From: Thermoleophilia bacterium
Lineage (GTDB): Bacteria > Actinomycetota > Thermoleophilia > Gaiellales > Gaiellaceae
Direction: 5' to 3'
Assembly (NCBI GenBank): GCA_025933895.1
Contig: JAICZB010000073.1
Location: forward strand, 1-9,158
DNA length: 9,158 bases
The notes below the pieces were generated by a model. It worked only from the letters and a program-made list of their open reading frames with translations, ran no database searches and had not been told where the DNA came from. Position 1 is the stretch's first letter. Every line of letters begins with the position of its first letter. Made by a program: the position numbers and the translations under genes. This document shows, in pieces, positions 1-6,249 of the stretch.

Positions 1-326
1 AGGGCCAACAGCTCGGCGAGCGTGTCCGGCTCGGGCTCGAGCTCCACGACGAGCTCGACGTGCGTCTCGACGAGCGCGTACCGGTCGTCCGCCTCGCGTT
101 TCGTCACCAGCGTCCGGCCGCTTCCGGAGGCCGAGCGAACGCCGACGGCCTTTCGTTCGGCGTGGAAGCCGAGGCTCTTGAGCGAGCAGCGGACGAGCGC
201 CGCGAGAAGCAGGTGCTCGGGCGACCACCCCGCGGGCACGTCGAGCGCGGCGCCGGTCTCCTCGCTGAGCTCGCCGTTCGCGCTGAGGTCGACCGCGTAC
301 CGCAGCTCCTTCGCCCTGACCGCCAT
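1..326 (-). CDS. OsmC/Ohr-like protein, partial (3' end beyond left edge)
   Basis: Translating the minus strand from ATG at 326 gives 108 residues that stay open to the window edge. Residues 33-47 (GWSPEHLLLAALVRC) match the helix with the first redox cysteine in the OsmC/Ohr family, whose members typically read N/S-PEELLLAALAxC; the candidate cysteine is C47. The region around residues 85-108, alternating V-E-L with repeated E-x-E-P, fits the following beta strand and L-A-E-L helix. In the family, a cysteine pair reduces organic hydroperoxides in the cytoplasm; many paralogues have unknown substrates. The second cysteine would lie past the edge, so peroxidase activity cannot be judged. No clear Shine-Dalgarno is seen. 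It is divergent from the small gene at 383. Confidence 0.75.
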   Translation of the reverse strand, partial: MAVRAKELRYAVDLSANGELSEETGAALDVPAGWSPEHLLLAALVRCSLKSLGFHAERKAVGVRSASGSGRTLVTKREADDRYALVETHVELVVELEPEPDTLAELLA

Positions 327-345
327 GCGGACATGGTCTCAGATG

Positions 346-375
346 CCCGGCTCCGTCCGGGACGCGTCCTACGCT
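346..375 (+). promoter_or_regulatory. Inverted repeat and TAnnnT -10 box ahead of the 74-aa gene
   Basis: The 56-base divergent gap (327-382) holds a small perfect inverted repeat, CCCGG (346-350) and CCGGG (357-361). It also holds TACGCT at 370-375. The GTG start at 383 follows that box after 7 bases, the distance expected when transcription begins at the start codon, so a leaderless mRNA is likely. No convincing -35 box is visible. The -10 assignment is an inference from spacing and pattern. Confidence 0.35.
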
Positions 376-382
376 GCGGGAC

Positions 383-607
383 GTGCGCCGGCTGCGCTCG
401 CTGTCGGAGACAGAATGCTATGTCCGCTTGTACGGCGGCTGGGATTCGACGGTGACCCTGGTCAAGATCGAGCCGCGGCGCCCGCGCTACGAATCGGCCG
501 TCTCGGGCGAGGATCTGCGTCGAGAGTTCGAGGCGCGCATCGAGGCCCGGACGGAGGAGCTCATAGCCGAGCTCGACGCGGCCGAAGCGGCCGCCGAGGC
601 CGCGTAG
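383..607 (+). CDS. Small conserved-looking hypothetical protein, 74 aa
   Basis: GTG start at 383, TAG stop at 605-607. The N-terminal half is a compact, probably folded segment (ECYVRLYGG near residues 11-19, then VTLVKIEPRRPRY at about 24-36, ending in SGEDLRREFEARI). The C-terminal third is a charged, alanine/glutamate-rich helix, possibly a coiled coil. No membrane segment and no known motif is seen. Third codon positions are strongly GC-rich, as in neighbouring real genes. The start is favoured by a TAnnnT box seven bases upstream. I do not recognise a family; the E-P-R-R-P-R-Y-S-G-E-D pattern suggests a small actinobacterial orphan family, but that is an impression, not a match. It stands alone between an OsmC-like gene and the glycosylase gene. 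Confidence 0.6.
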   Translation: MRRLRSLSETECYVRLYGGWDSTVTLVKIEPRRPRYESAVSGEDLRREFEARIEARTEELIAELDAAEAAAEAA

Positions 608-675
608 CGGCTCGACAGGCATCTGGCACGAAGTTGCGACCACGCGGTAACGGCTCGTCGCCTACCGTTCACAAA

Positions 676-703
676 GGGAGCCTCGCTCCCCCGTTGGGGG
701 AAG
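676..703 (+). promoter_or_regulatory. Two overlapping hairpins over the ribosome binding site of the glycosylase-Nudix gene
   Basis: GGGAG (676-680) can pair with CTCCC (686-690). CCCCC (688-692) can pair with GGGGG (696-700), which is the likely Shine-Dalgarno in front of GTG 706. The two stems share bases 688-690, so they exclude each other: the first leaves the ribosome binding site free, the second hides it. A TACCGT box at 663-668 would start a transcript near 675, making this leader almost nothing but the two hairpins. The pairing is seen directly; a switching role is inference. Confidence 0.35.
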
Positions 704-705
704 AC

Positions 706-1647
706 GTGGCTCACGCAGAGGACATGGCCGGACAGGACGCGACGCCGAGCGAGGTGCCCGACGTCCTCGCTCCCGACCTCCGCACGGTTTTCGTCGGCAT
801 CAACCCCGGACGCGTGTCGGCCGCGGCCCGCGCGCATTTCGCGAACCCACGCAACGACTTCTGGCGTCTCCTCCACGCCGCGAAGCTGACCTCTCGCCTC
901 TACGAGCCTCACGAGCAGTTCGCGCTGCTCGAGGAAGGGATCGGAGTCACGAACGCCGCCTATCGCACGACGCCCGGCTCCGGCGACCTGCGGCGGGCGG
1001 ACTTCGCCGGGTCCGCCGAGCGGCTCGAGCACATCGCCCGGGAGCTCCGGCCGCGCTGGCTCGCCTTCGTCGGGAAGGAGGCCTACCGCGGAGCCTTCGG
1101 CGTGCGCCCCGAGCTCGGCCTGCAGCAGGAGAGGCTCGGTGGCACGCAGCTCTTCGTCCTCCCGTCCACGTCGCCCGCGAACGCCGCGGTTCCGTGGAAG
1201 GAGCGGCTGTGCTGGTTCCACGAGCTCGCCGGGCGCGCATCCGGGCTGTCGACCCGCGAGGGCGTGCGCGCGGTGGTCGTCGCCCCGGACCGGCGGACGC
1301 TGTTGATCCGCTACGTCAACGAGTACGAGACGTGGTGGCTCCCGCCGGGCGGCGGCGTCGATCCGGGCGAGAGCGACCGCGAGGCCCTCGAGCGCGAGCT
1401 CGAGGAGGAGATCGGTCTGACGGACTTCGAGCTCGGCCCGCTGCTCTTCGAGCGCGCACACCATCTCCGCATCGAGGAGTTCGGCGGGCAGCGGAACCGC
1501 TACTACCTCGTGCGGGTCCCTCGGTTCGAGGTCGAGGAGCTCGGCGAAGGCAGCGAGGCGCGCTGGTTCACCGTCGACGAGTTGCGCGAGCTCCCCGACC
1601 CGCCGCGGGACATCGAGGAGCTGCTCAGCTCCGCCAGCGATTGGTGA
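706..1647 (+). CDS. mug: Mug-type mismatch uracil/thymine DNA glycosylase fused to a Nudix hydrolase
   Basis: One 313-residue frame carries two enzymes. Residues about 20-178 are a Mug/TDG glycosylase: GINPG (31-35, with N33 at the place of the catalytic asparagine), NPRNDFW (47-53), FVGKEAY (121-127) and LPSTSPAN (152-159), which corresponds to the MPSSS/NPSGLS insertion loop. This family removes U or T mispaired with G. Residues about 184-313 are a Nudix domain with a perfect box: G216, E222, then RELEEEIGL at 230-238. Nudix enzymes hydrolyse nucleoside diphosphate derivatives and may cleanse damaged dNTPs; the substrate cannot be read here. The linker (about 175-186) is short and has no stop, so this is a true fusion unless a sequencing frameshift hides a stop. 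GTG 706 is chosen for the G-rich ribosome binding site at 696-700; ATG 724 (306... residues shorter by six) is the alternative. It ends inside the 3' end of nadE. Confidence 0.85.
   Translation: MAHAEDMAGQDATPSEVPDVLAPDLRTVFVGINPGRVSAAARAHFANPRNDFWRLLHAAKLTSRLYEPHEQFALLEEGIGVTNAAYRTTPGSGDLRRADFAGSAERLEHIARELRPRWLAFVGKEAYRGAFGVRPELGLQQERLGGTQLFVLPSTSPANAAVPWKERLCWFHELAGRASGLSTREGVRAVVVAPDRRTLLIRYVNEYETWWLPPGGGVDPGESDREALERELEEEIGLTDFELGPLLFERAHHLRIEEFGGQRNRYYLVRVPRFEVEELGEGSEARWFTVDELRELPDPPRDIEELLSSASDW
1617..1632. terminator. Perfect hairpin at the convergent gene ends
   Basis: GGAGCT (1617-1622) and AGCTCC (1627-1632) form a perfect 6-bp stem with a 4-base loop. It contains the nadE stop and the last codons of the glycosylase-Nudix gene. 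There is no T run on either strand, so it is at best a weak or factor-assisted bidirectional stop signal. Confidence 0.25.
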
Positions 1648-3223
1648 TCGGCGTCCGCCGGTCGCGGCCGAACGCCTTCGGCCGCAGCCGCACTCCCGGA
1701 GGCGCCTGCCGGCGCTTGTACTCCGCCCGGTCGATGAGCGCGACCGCGCGCGCCACCACGTCCGGGTCGAAACCGTCGGCGCTCAGCTCGTCGAGGGAGC
1801 GGTCCTCCTCGACGTACGCCTCGAGCACGCGATCCAGCTCGGGGTAAGGCGGGAGCGAGTCCTCGTCCAGCTGGCCCTCGCGCAGCTCTGCGCTCGGAGC
1901 CCGGTCGATCGTCGACTGCGGCACGAGCTCCCGCCCCGCCTGCTCGTTCAGATGGCGGGCAAGCCGGAACACGTCCGTCTTGAACACGTCCTTGAGAAGC
2001 GCGAAGCCGCCGGCCATGTCGCCGTAGAGCGTCGCATAGCCCACCGACAGCTCCGACTTGTTGCCGCTCGCGACGAGCAGCCAGCCGAACTTGTTCGACA
2101 GCGCCATCGCGAGCGTCCCACGGATCCGCGCCTGGAGGTTCTCCTCGGCGACATCGACGTCGCGTCCCGCAAAGGACTGGGCCAGGACGCCGGTGTAGGC
2201 CTCGACCACCTGCTCGATCGGGAGCTCCCGGAAGTCGCAGCCGAGGTTCTCCGCGAGCCGGCGCGCGTCGCTCCGCGTCCCCTCGGACGAGTAGCGGGAG
2301 GGCATCGAGACGCAGTGGACGCAGTCCGGCCCGAGCGCCTCGGCGGCGAGCGTCGCCGTGACGGCGGAGTCGATCCCGCCCGACACGCTGACGACGACCG
2401 CGTCGAAGCCGTTCTTCGCGACGTAGTCGCGCAGGCCGAGAACGAGCGCGCGCCGCATCTGCTCGATGTCCTCCGCGAGCGGCTCGAGCCCCGCCGCCTC
2501 CGGCCGTTCGAGGTCGACGACGAATAGGGTCTCCTCGAAGCCGGGCGCCCGAGCCAGCACGGTGCCGTCGCTCCCGATCACGAGCGAGTGCCCGTCGAAT
2601 ATGAGCTCGTCCTGGCCGCCGACCGTGTTGCACAGCGCGACGCGAACGCCGCTCTCCCGTGCGCGTGCCGAGAAGATGGCTTCGCGCTCCTGGGCTCTCC
2701 CGACGTGGAACGGAGAGGCCGAGAGGTTGACGACGAGCTCTGCACCCGCCGCGGCGAGCGCGGTCGTCGGCGCCCCGGGAACCCACATGTCCTCGCAAAT
2801 CGTGATCCCGACCCTCGTGTTGGCCACCTCGATCAGCGCGAGCTCGTCTCCGGAGGCGAAGTAGCGCTTCTCGTCGAAGACGCCGTAGTTCGGCAGGTGC
2901 CACTTCTTCGCCCAGCCCGTGATCTCGCCGTCGGTGCAGACCGCGCATGCGTTGTAGAGATCGCCGTCATGGAGCGGCACGCCGACGAGCGCCACGATGT
3001 CCCGAGTCTCCGCCGCGATGCGTTCGAGCGACGCGTGGGCTGCGCGCACGAATCCGGGCCGCAGGAGCAGGTCCTCGGGCGGATAGCCGGTCACCGCGAG
3101 CTCGGGGAGGACGACGAGATCGGCGCCGGCCGCCCGCGCCTCCTCGATGTGCGCGACGATCAGGTCGCGGTTCCCGTCGAGGTCCCCGACTGTCGGGTCG
3201 ATCTGCGCGAGGGCGACCCTCAT
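1625..3223 (-). CDS. nadE: Glutamine-dependent NAD+ synthetase
   Basis: A 532-residue cytoplasmic enzyme that converts deamido-NAD to NAD+ with ATP and glutamine, the last step of NAD synthesis. The N-terminal carbon-nitrogen hydrolase domain (1 to about 245) supplies ammonia; its triad is visible as E41 (LPELAVTGYPPEDLLL), K107 (KWHLPNYGVFDE) and C143 (ITICEDMW). The C-terminal synthetase domain (about 255-532) has the ATP pyrophosphatase P-loop SGGIDS (281-286), the GNKSE segment (387-391) and the GDMAGGFALLKDVFKT segment (401-416). Length is normal for the shorter, two-domain bacterial type. ATG 3223 is chosen because the hydrolase domain begins right there (MRVALAQIDP) and an upstream extension would run into the SDR gene. 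It lies 10 bases after the SDR stop and no Shine-Dalgarno is at normal distance; a consensus TATAAT lies at 3238-3233, pointing to an own, nearly leaderless transcript. Confidence 0.96.
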   Translation of the reverse strand: MRVALAQIDPTVGDLDGNRDLIVAHIEEARAAGADLVVLPELAVTGYPPEDLLLRPGFVRAAHASLERIAAETRDIVALVGVPLHDGDLYNACAVCTDGEITGWAKKWHLPNYGVFDEKRYFASGDELALIEVANTRVGITICEDMWVPGAPTTALAAAGAELVVNLSASPFHVGRAQEREAIFSARARESGVRVALCNTVGGQDELIFDGHSLVIGSDGTVLARAPGFEETLFVVDLERPEAAGLEPLAEDIEQMRRALVLGLRDYVAKNGFDAVVVSVSGGIDSAVTATLAAEALGPDCVHCVSMPSRYSSEGTRSDARRLAENLGCDFRELPIEQVVEAYTGVLAQSFAGRDVDVAEENLQARIRGTLAMALSNKFGWLLVASGNKSELSVGYATLYGDMAGGFALLKDVFKTDVFRLARHLNEQAGRELVPQSTIDRAPSAELREGQLDEDSLPPYPELDRVLEAYVEEDRSLDELSADGFDPDVVARAVALIDRAEYKRRQAPPGVRLRPKAFGRDRRTPITNRWRS

Positions 3224-3250
3224 AGGTTTTCGATTATAGGTCGAAAACCT
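3224..3250 (-). promoter_or_regulatory. Perfect 10-bp palindrome around a TATAAT box at the SDR/nadE junction
   Basis: AGGTTTTCGA (3224-3233) and TCGAAAACCT (3241-3250) are exact reverse complements separated by 7 bases. On the minus strand the -10 consensus TATAAT occupies 3238-3233, in the centre, and the nadE ATG begins at 3223, immediately after the palindrome. The SDR stop codon is inside it as well. No good -35 is seen. A repressor dimer binding here would cover the promoter. Equally, in read-through mRNA from the SDR gene the palindrome would fold as a hairpin next to the nadE start and take up part of the GGAGG at 3252-3248. The NAD regulators known elsewhere (NrtR, NiaR, NadQ, NadR) bind palindromes, but I cannot assign this one. 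Confidence 0.6.
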
Positions 3251-3998
3251 CCGCTCGCTGCAGGCGAATCGCTTGCAGGTCCTGTTCCCGGACCTCGTCG
3301 ATGTGCGCGACCAACTCATCGACGTCGCTGTGCTCCGCGTGGAGGTAGCGGCCTGCGAGCGCGTCGTAGCCTCCGCCGGCGAGCTTCAGGACGAGTTGCG
3401 GGGCGCACTCCGGAGGAGTCCAGGGCGCGTCGTCCGGAAAGTGGCCCTCGGTCATGGCGGTGCGCACCAGGCCGGGGCTGATCACGAAGACGGGAATCCG
3501 GTCCGCGAGAGCATTCGCGAGCGTCTCGCCGTAGCGGCAGATCGCCGCCTTCGAGGAGGTGTAGCTGGTGTCGGTGGCGCCGGGAAGATAGGAGGCGCCG
3601 CTGCCGACGATCACGATGCGGCCGCGGCCGCGCTGGAGCATCCCGGGGATGACGGCGTTGCAGCAGAGGTGGACGCCGAGCACGTTCACCTCGAACACCT
3701 GCCACCACTCGGCCGGGTCGAGCTCCCACGAGACGCCGCGGTTGCCGGTGCCGGCGTTCGCGACGAGCAGGTCGACCGGCCCGAGCTCGGCGAACCAGCG
3801 CTCCACGTCCTCTCGACGCGTCACGTCTCCGACGAGCGCACGGCCGCCGATCGCCGCCGCGACCGCTTCGACCTGGTCGGCCGTGCGACCGCTCACGCCG
3901 ACCTCAGCCCCCGCGGCCGCGAGCTCGCGCGCGATGTTCTCGCCGATCCCGCGACCGCCGCCGGTCACGAGCGCCCGCTGTCCCGCCAGCTCGGTCAC
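3234..3998 (-). CDS. Short-chain dehydrogenase/reductase (classical SDR)
   Basis: A 254-residue Rossmann-fold oxidoreductase. Visible signatures: dinucleotide-binding TGGGRGIG (12-19), GDV (57-59, adenine pocket), NAG (81-83), N105, serine in IVIVGSGAS (128-136), catalytic Y146 and K150 in YTSSK, and SPG (174-176). R38 after beta-2 (SGRTA) suggests NADP(H) rather than NAD(H), a weak inference. The substrate cannot be predicted. The C-terminal 30 residues are acidic and helical. The start is GTG 3998; a TAGAGT box at 4010-4005 ends 6 bases before it, so the message is probably leaderless, and no ribosome binding site is present. It is transcribed towards nadE (10-base gap) and divergently from the MFS exporter across the operator cluster. 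Confidence 0.92.
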   Translation of the reverse strand: MTELAGQRALVTGGGRGIGENIARELAAAGAEVGVSGRTADQVEAVAAAIGGRALVGDVTRREDVERWFAELGPVDLLVANAGTGNRGVSWELDPAEWWQVFEVNVLGVHLCCNAVIPGMLQRGRGRIVIVGSGASYLPGATDTSYTSSKAAICRYGETLANALADRIPVFVISPGLVRTAMTEGHFPDDAPWTPPECAPQLVLKLAGGGYDALAGRYLHAEHSDVDELVAHIDEVREQDLQAIRLQRAEVFDL

Positions 3999-4020
3999 GC
4001 CGAGACTCTACTCGCGGAGC

Positions 4021-4057
4021 TAAGTTAGCGTCCGCTAACCTAGTGAGCGCTAACTTA
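4021..4057. promoter_or_regulatory. Nested inverted repeats, probable TetR-family operator between SDR and MFS genes
   Basis: The outer arms TAAGTTAGCG (4021-4030) and CGCTAACTTA (4048-4057) are exact reverse complements. Inside, GTTAGCG (4024-4030) and CGCTAAC (4033-4039) form a tight palindrome with a 2-base centre, and AGTGAGCGCTAACT (4042-4055) is a second palindrome with one mismatched pair. So the half-site AGTTAGC, or a close variant, occurs four times in alternating orientation. Short spaced palindromes of this kind next to a TetR/MFS pair are typical TetR operators. The site overlaps the region expected to hold the -35 of the SDR gene and the promoter of the exporter, so both could be repressed. 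The identity of the binding protein is inferred from context. Confidence 0.7.
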
Positions 4058-4073
4058 CGGACGAGGAGACCTG

Positions 4074-5522
4074 GTGAGAACGAGAGTGCTGGCCGTCCTG
4101 ACGGCCGAGGAAAACCGCAAGTGGCTGACGCTCGCCGCAGTGGCGTTCGGCCTCTTCATGATCATGCTCGACAACACCGTCGTGAACGTCGCGCTGCCGA
4201 CGATGAGGACGGACCTCCACGTCTCGCTCTCGCAGCTCGAGTGGGTGGTGACGGCGTATGCGCTCACGTTCGCGGCGCTTCTGATCACCGGCGGCAAGCT
4301 CGCGGACCTCTACGGCCGTCGCCGAATCTTCGTCCTCGGCCTCGTCGTCTTCACGCTCTCCTCGCTTGCGTGCGGCCTCGCGCCGAGCGCCGGATTCCTC
4401 ATCGGCGCGCGAACGGTTCAGGGTGTAGGAGCGGCGCTCATGAACCCGGCGACGCTCTCGATCATCACCGCGACCTTCGCGCCGAAAGAGCGCGGGCAGG
4501 CGATCGGGATCTGGGCGGGCGTCTCGGCGCTCGCGCTCGCGATCGGCCCGCTCGCCGGCGGCCTCATCACCGAGAACCTGAGCTGGAACTGGATCTTCTT
4601 CGTCAACGTCCCGGTCGGCGCGGTGGGGATCGTCGTCTCGCAGCTCGTGATCCGCGAGTCGCGCGACACCTCGCACGAGCAGAGCATCGACCTTCCGGGC
4701 CTCGTCACCTCGGTCGGGTTTCTCTTCTCCCTCAGCTACGCGCTGATCGAGGGGAACAACCGCGGCTGGAGCTCTGCCGAGATTCTCGGCCTCTTCGCCG
4801 CGGCGGCCGTCCTGCTCGTGGCGTTCATCCTGCTCGAGCTGCACCAGCGGCTGCCGATGCTCGACCTGTCGCTGTTCCGCGTCGGGTCCTTCGCCGGCGC
4901 CAACCTCGTCGCGATGCTCGTCTCGCTCTCGATGTTCGGCGTCTTCTTCTTCGTCTCGATCTACATCCAGAGCATCCTCCACTACTCGGCGACGCAGGCG
5001 GGGGCGATGTTCCTACCCATGACGATCCTGATCATCCTCATCGCACCGATCGCGGGCCGCTTCTCCGATCAGGTCGGCTCGCGCTGGCTGATGGGAGGCG
5101 GGATGGCACTCGTCGGGGTCTCGCTGCTGCTCTATCAACGGGTCGGCCTCCACTCGGACTTCTGGACGCTGCTGCCGGCGATGGTCCTCGGCGGCGTCGG
5201 GATGGCCTCCACGATGTCGCCGATGACGGCGGCGGCGATGGGAGCCGTGCCCGTCGACAAGGCCGGCGTCGGCTCCGGTGTCCTCAACAGCTTCCGGCAG
5301 GTCGGCGGCTCGCTCGGGATCGCGCTGATCGGGGCGATCGTCGCGTCCTTCATCCATCACCCGCAGCATTCGCTCGCCGGAGCGCAGGACTACGTGAACG
5401 GCCTCCACGCGGGGCTCGCGGTCAGCGCTGCGATCAGCTTCGCGGCGGCGATCGTCGCCGTGGTCACCGTACGGACGCGGCCCCAGGTCGTGCGCGAGCA
5501 CCTCGCGGAGCTGGCGGCGTGA
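4074..5522 (+). CDS. MFS drug exporter of the DHA2 (EmrB/QacA) type, 14 TM helices
   Basis: A 482-residue inner-membrane drug:proton antiporter. About fourteen hydrophobic segments can be traced (near residues 18-35, 54-73, 85-103, 107-126, 145-163, 173-193, 207-225, 235-255, 272-295, 308-326, 338-354, 364-384, 401-425, 446-466). Family motifs: LDNTVVNVALP (32-42, motif D1), GGKLADLYGRRR (73-84, motif A in loop 2-3) and GPLAGG (158-163, antiporter motif C). D33 inside helix 1 is the conserved membrane carboxylate of this family. The GTG start at 4074 has a good ribosome binding site, GAGGAG at 4063-4068, five bases upstream. The 3' end overlaps the tetR start by four bases (GTGA), so the two are translationally coupled. 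The exported substrate is unknown; many relatives export antibiotics or dyes. Confidence 0.94.
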   Translation: MRTRVLAVLTAEENRKWLTLAAVAFGLFMIMLDNTVVNVALPTMRTDLHVSLSQLEWVVTAYALTFAALLITGGKLADLYGRRRIFVLGLVVFTLSSLACGLAPSAGFLIGARTVQGVGAALMNPATLSIITATFAPKERGQAIGIWAGVSALALAIGPLAGGLITENLSWNWIFFVNVPVGAVGIVVSQLVIRESRDTSHEQSIDLPGLVTSVGFLFSLSYALIEGNNRGWSSAEILGLFAAAAVLLVAFILLELHQRLPMLDLSLFRVGSFAGANLVAMLVSLSMFGVFFFVSIYIQSILHYSATQAGAMFLPMTILIILIAPIAGRFSDQVGSRWLMGGGMALVGVSLLLYQRVGLHSDFWTLLPAMVLGGVGMASTMSPMTAAAMGAVPVDKAGVGSGVLNSFRQVGGSLGIALIGAIVASFIHHPQHSLAGAQDYVNGLHAGLAVSAAISFAAAIVAVVTVRTRPQVVREHLAELAA

Positions 5523-6115
5523 GCGTCGCCGCGCCGCGCATGGCGGCGGCCGACCGCCGGCGGCACCTCGTCGAGACCGCGATCCGGCTTTTCACCGACG
5601 GGAGCTATCACGGCACGACGACCGCGGAGATCGCCCGCGCCGCGGGAGTCTCCGAGCCGATCCTCTATCGCCACTTCGCCTCGAAGCGCGAGCTGTACCT
5701 CGCCGCGCTCGAGCACGTCTGGGCGAAGACGCGCGAAGCCTGGGAGCGGCAGCTCGACGAGGCCGCCGACGCCTGCGCCGCCGTCGAGGCAATCGGCAAG
5801 GGACACGTCTCGGTCCGGTCGCCGAAGCTTCAGCTCGCGGAGCTCTGGGTGCAGGCGCTCGGTGAGGCGTCCGAAGATCCGGAGCTGCGGCGACACCTCC
5901 GCAGGCATATGCGCGAGGTGCACGACTTCGTCGCGGATCTGATCCGCCGCGGTCAGGCGCAGGGAGCGATCGCCGCCGAGCGGGACGCCGACTCGGAAGC
6001 GTGGATCATGCTGGCGGGCGGCATCCTCGGCATGGTCGGAAGGCGGGTCGGTCTGCTCGACGACAAGGAGCTCGGAGCCATCCGCGCAGCCCGCCTCAGC
6101 TGGCTCCGAGGCTGA
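5519..6115 (+). CDS. TetR/AcrR-family transcriptional repressor, probable regulator of the adjacent exporter
   Basis: 198 residues. The N-terminal HTH is standard: residues about 15-25 helix 1, then TTAEIARAAGVSEPILYRHF (34-53) as helices 2-4 with the recognition helix, followed by SKRELYLAAL (55-64). The C-terminal two thirds form the ligand-binding, dimerising helical domain, with a hydrophobic stretch (WIMLAGGILGMVG) late in it. GTG 5519 is taken because its GTGA overlap with the exporter stop is a classic coupling; ATG 5540, seven codons in, would also give an intact domain. It is the last gene of the exporter operon, so repression through the operator at 4021-4057 would make a feedback loop. 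The ligand is unknown, probably an exporter substrate. Confidence 0.93.
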   Translation: MSVAAPRMAAADRRRHLVETAIRLFTDGSYHGTTTAEIARAAGVSEPILYRHFASKRELYLAALEHVWAKTREAWERQLDEAADACAAVEAIGKGHVSVRSPKLQLAELWVQALGEASEDPELRRHLRRHMREVHDFVADLIRRGQAQGAIAAERDADSEAWIMLAGGILGMVGRRVGLLDDKELGAIRAARLSWLRG

Positions 6116-6134
6116 ACTAGCTCTTGGCTCTCCC

Positions 6135-6167
6135 GTGGCAGGCCCCGACATGCGCGGGGCCTGCCAC
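6135..6167. terminator. 13-bp perfect hairpin after tetR
   Basis: GTGGCAGGCCCCG (6135-6147) and CGGGGCCTGCCAC (6155-6167) pair perfectly around a 7-base loop. It begins 20 bases after the tetR stop. No T run follows on either strand, so it lacks the second half of a canonical intrinsic terminator. Hairpins without a U tract are commonly accepted as stop or mRNA-stabilising elements in high-GC actinobacteria. Confidence 0.55.
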
Positions 6168-6193
6168 AAGGGGCGAGCGGAAAGCGGAGCGCA

Positions 6194-6248
6194 GGGCGCG
6201 CCCGCGCGCGAAGCGCGCGCGCCCGACCAAGCGCAGCGGGCGAAGCCC
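6194..6248. repeat. GC-only hairpins and low-complexity GCG stretch
   Basis: CGCGCGCG (6203-6210) and CGCGCGCG (6214-6221) form an 8-bp stem with an AAG loop; alternatively GGGCGCGC (6194-6201) pairs with GCGCGCCC (6217-6224). GGGC (6238-6241) and GCCC (6245-6248) make a further small stem. The stretch from about 6171 is built from repeated GCG/AGC words and holds no credible gene. It separates two transcription units that point at each other (tetR and the small RNA), so a role in ending transcription is plausible. Confidence 0.4.
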
Positions 6249-6249
6249 A

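Noticed and set aside
104..643. Minus-strand 179-codon frame covering the left part
   Set aside because: The OsmC-like frame on the same strand has a recognisable family motif, and the 74-aa plus-strand gene covers the rest; this frame has none.
22..705. Upstream extension of the glycosylase-Nudix frame back to position 22
   Set aside because: The extension is serine/arginine-rich and lies antisense to the OsmC-like gene and out of frame with the 74-aa gene. A ribosome binding site and the domain start point to 706.
1503..2948. 481-codon minus-strand frame inside nadE
   Set aside because: Arginine-rich shadow in another frame of a fully recognisable nadE.
4043..5518. Long extension of the TetR frame across the exporter gene
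   Set aside because: It is the alternate frame of the MFS gene; the TetR fold starts only near 5519-5540.
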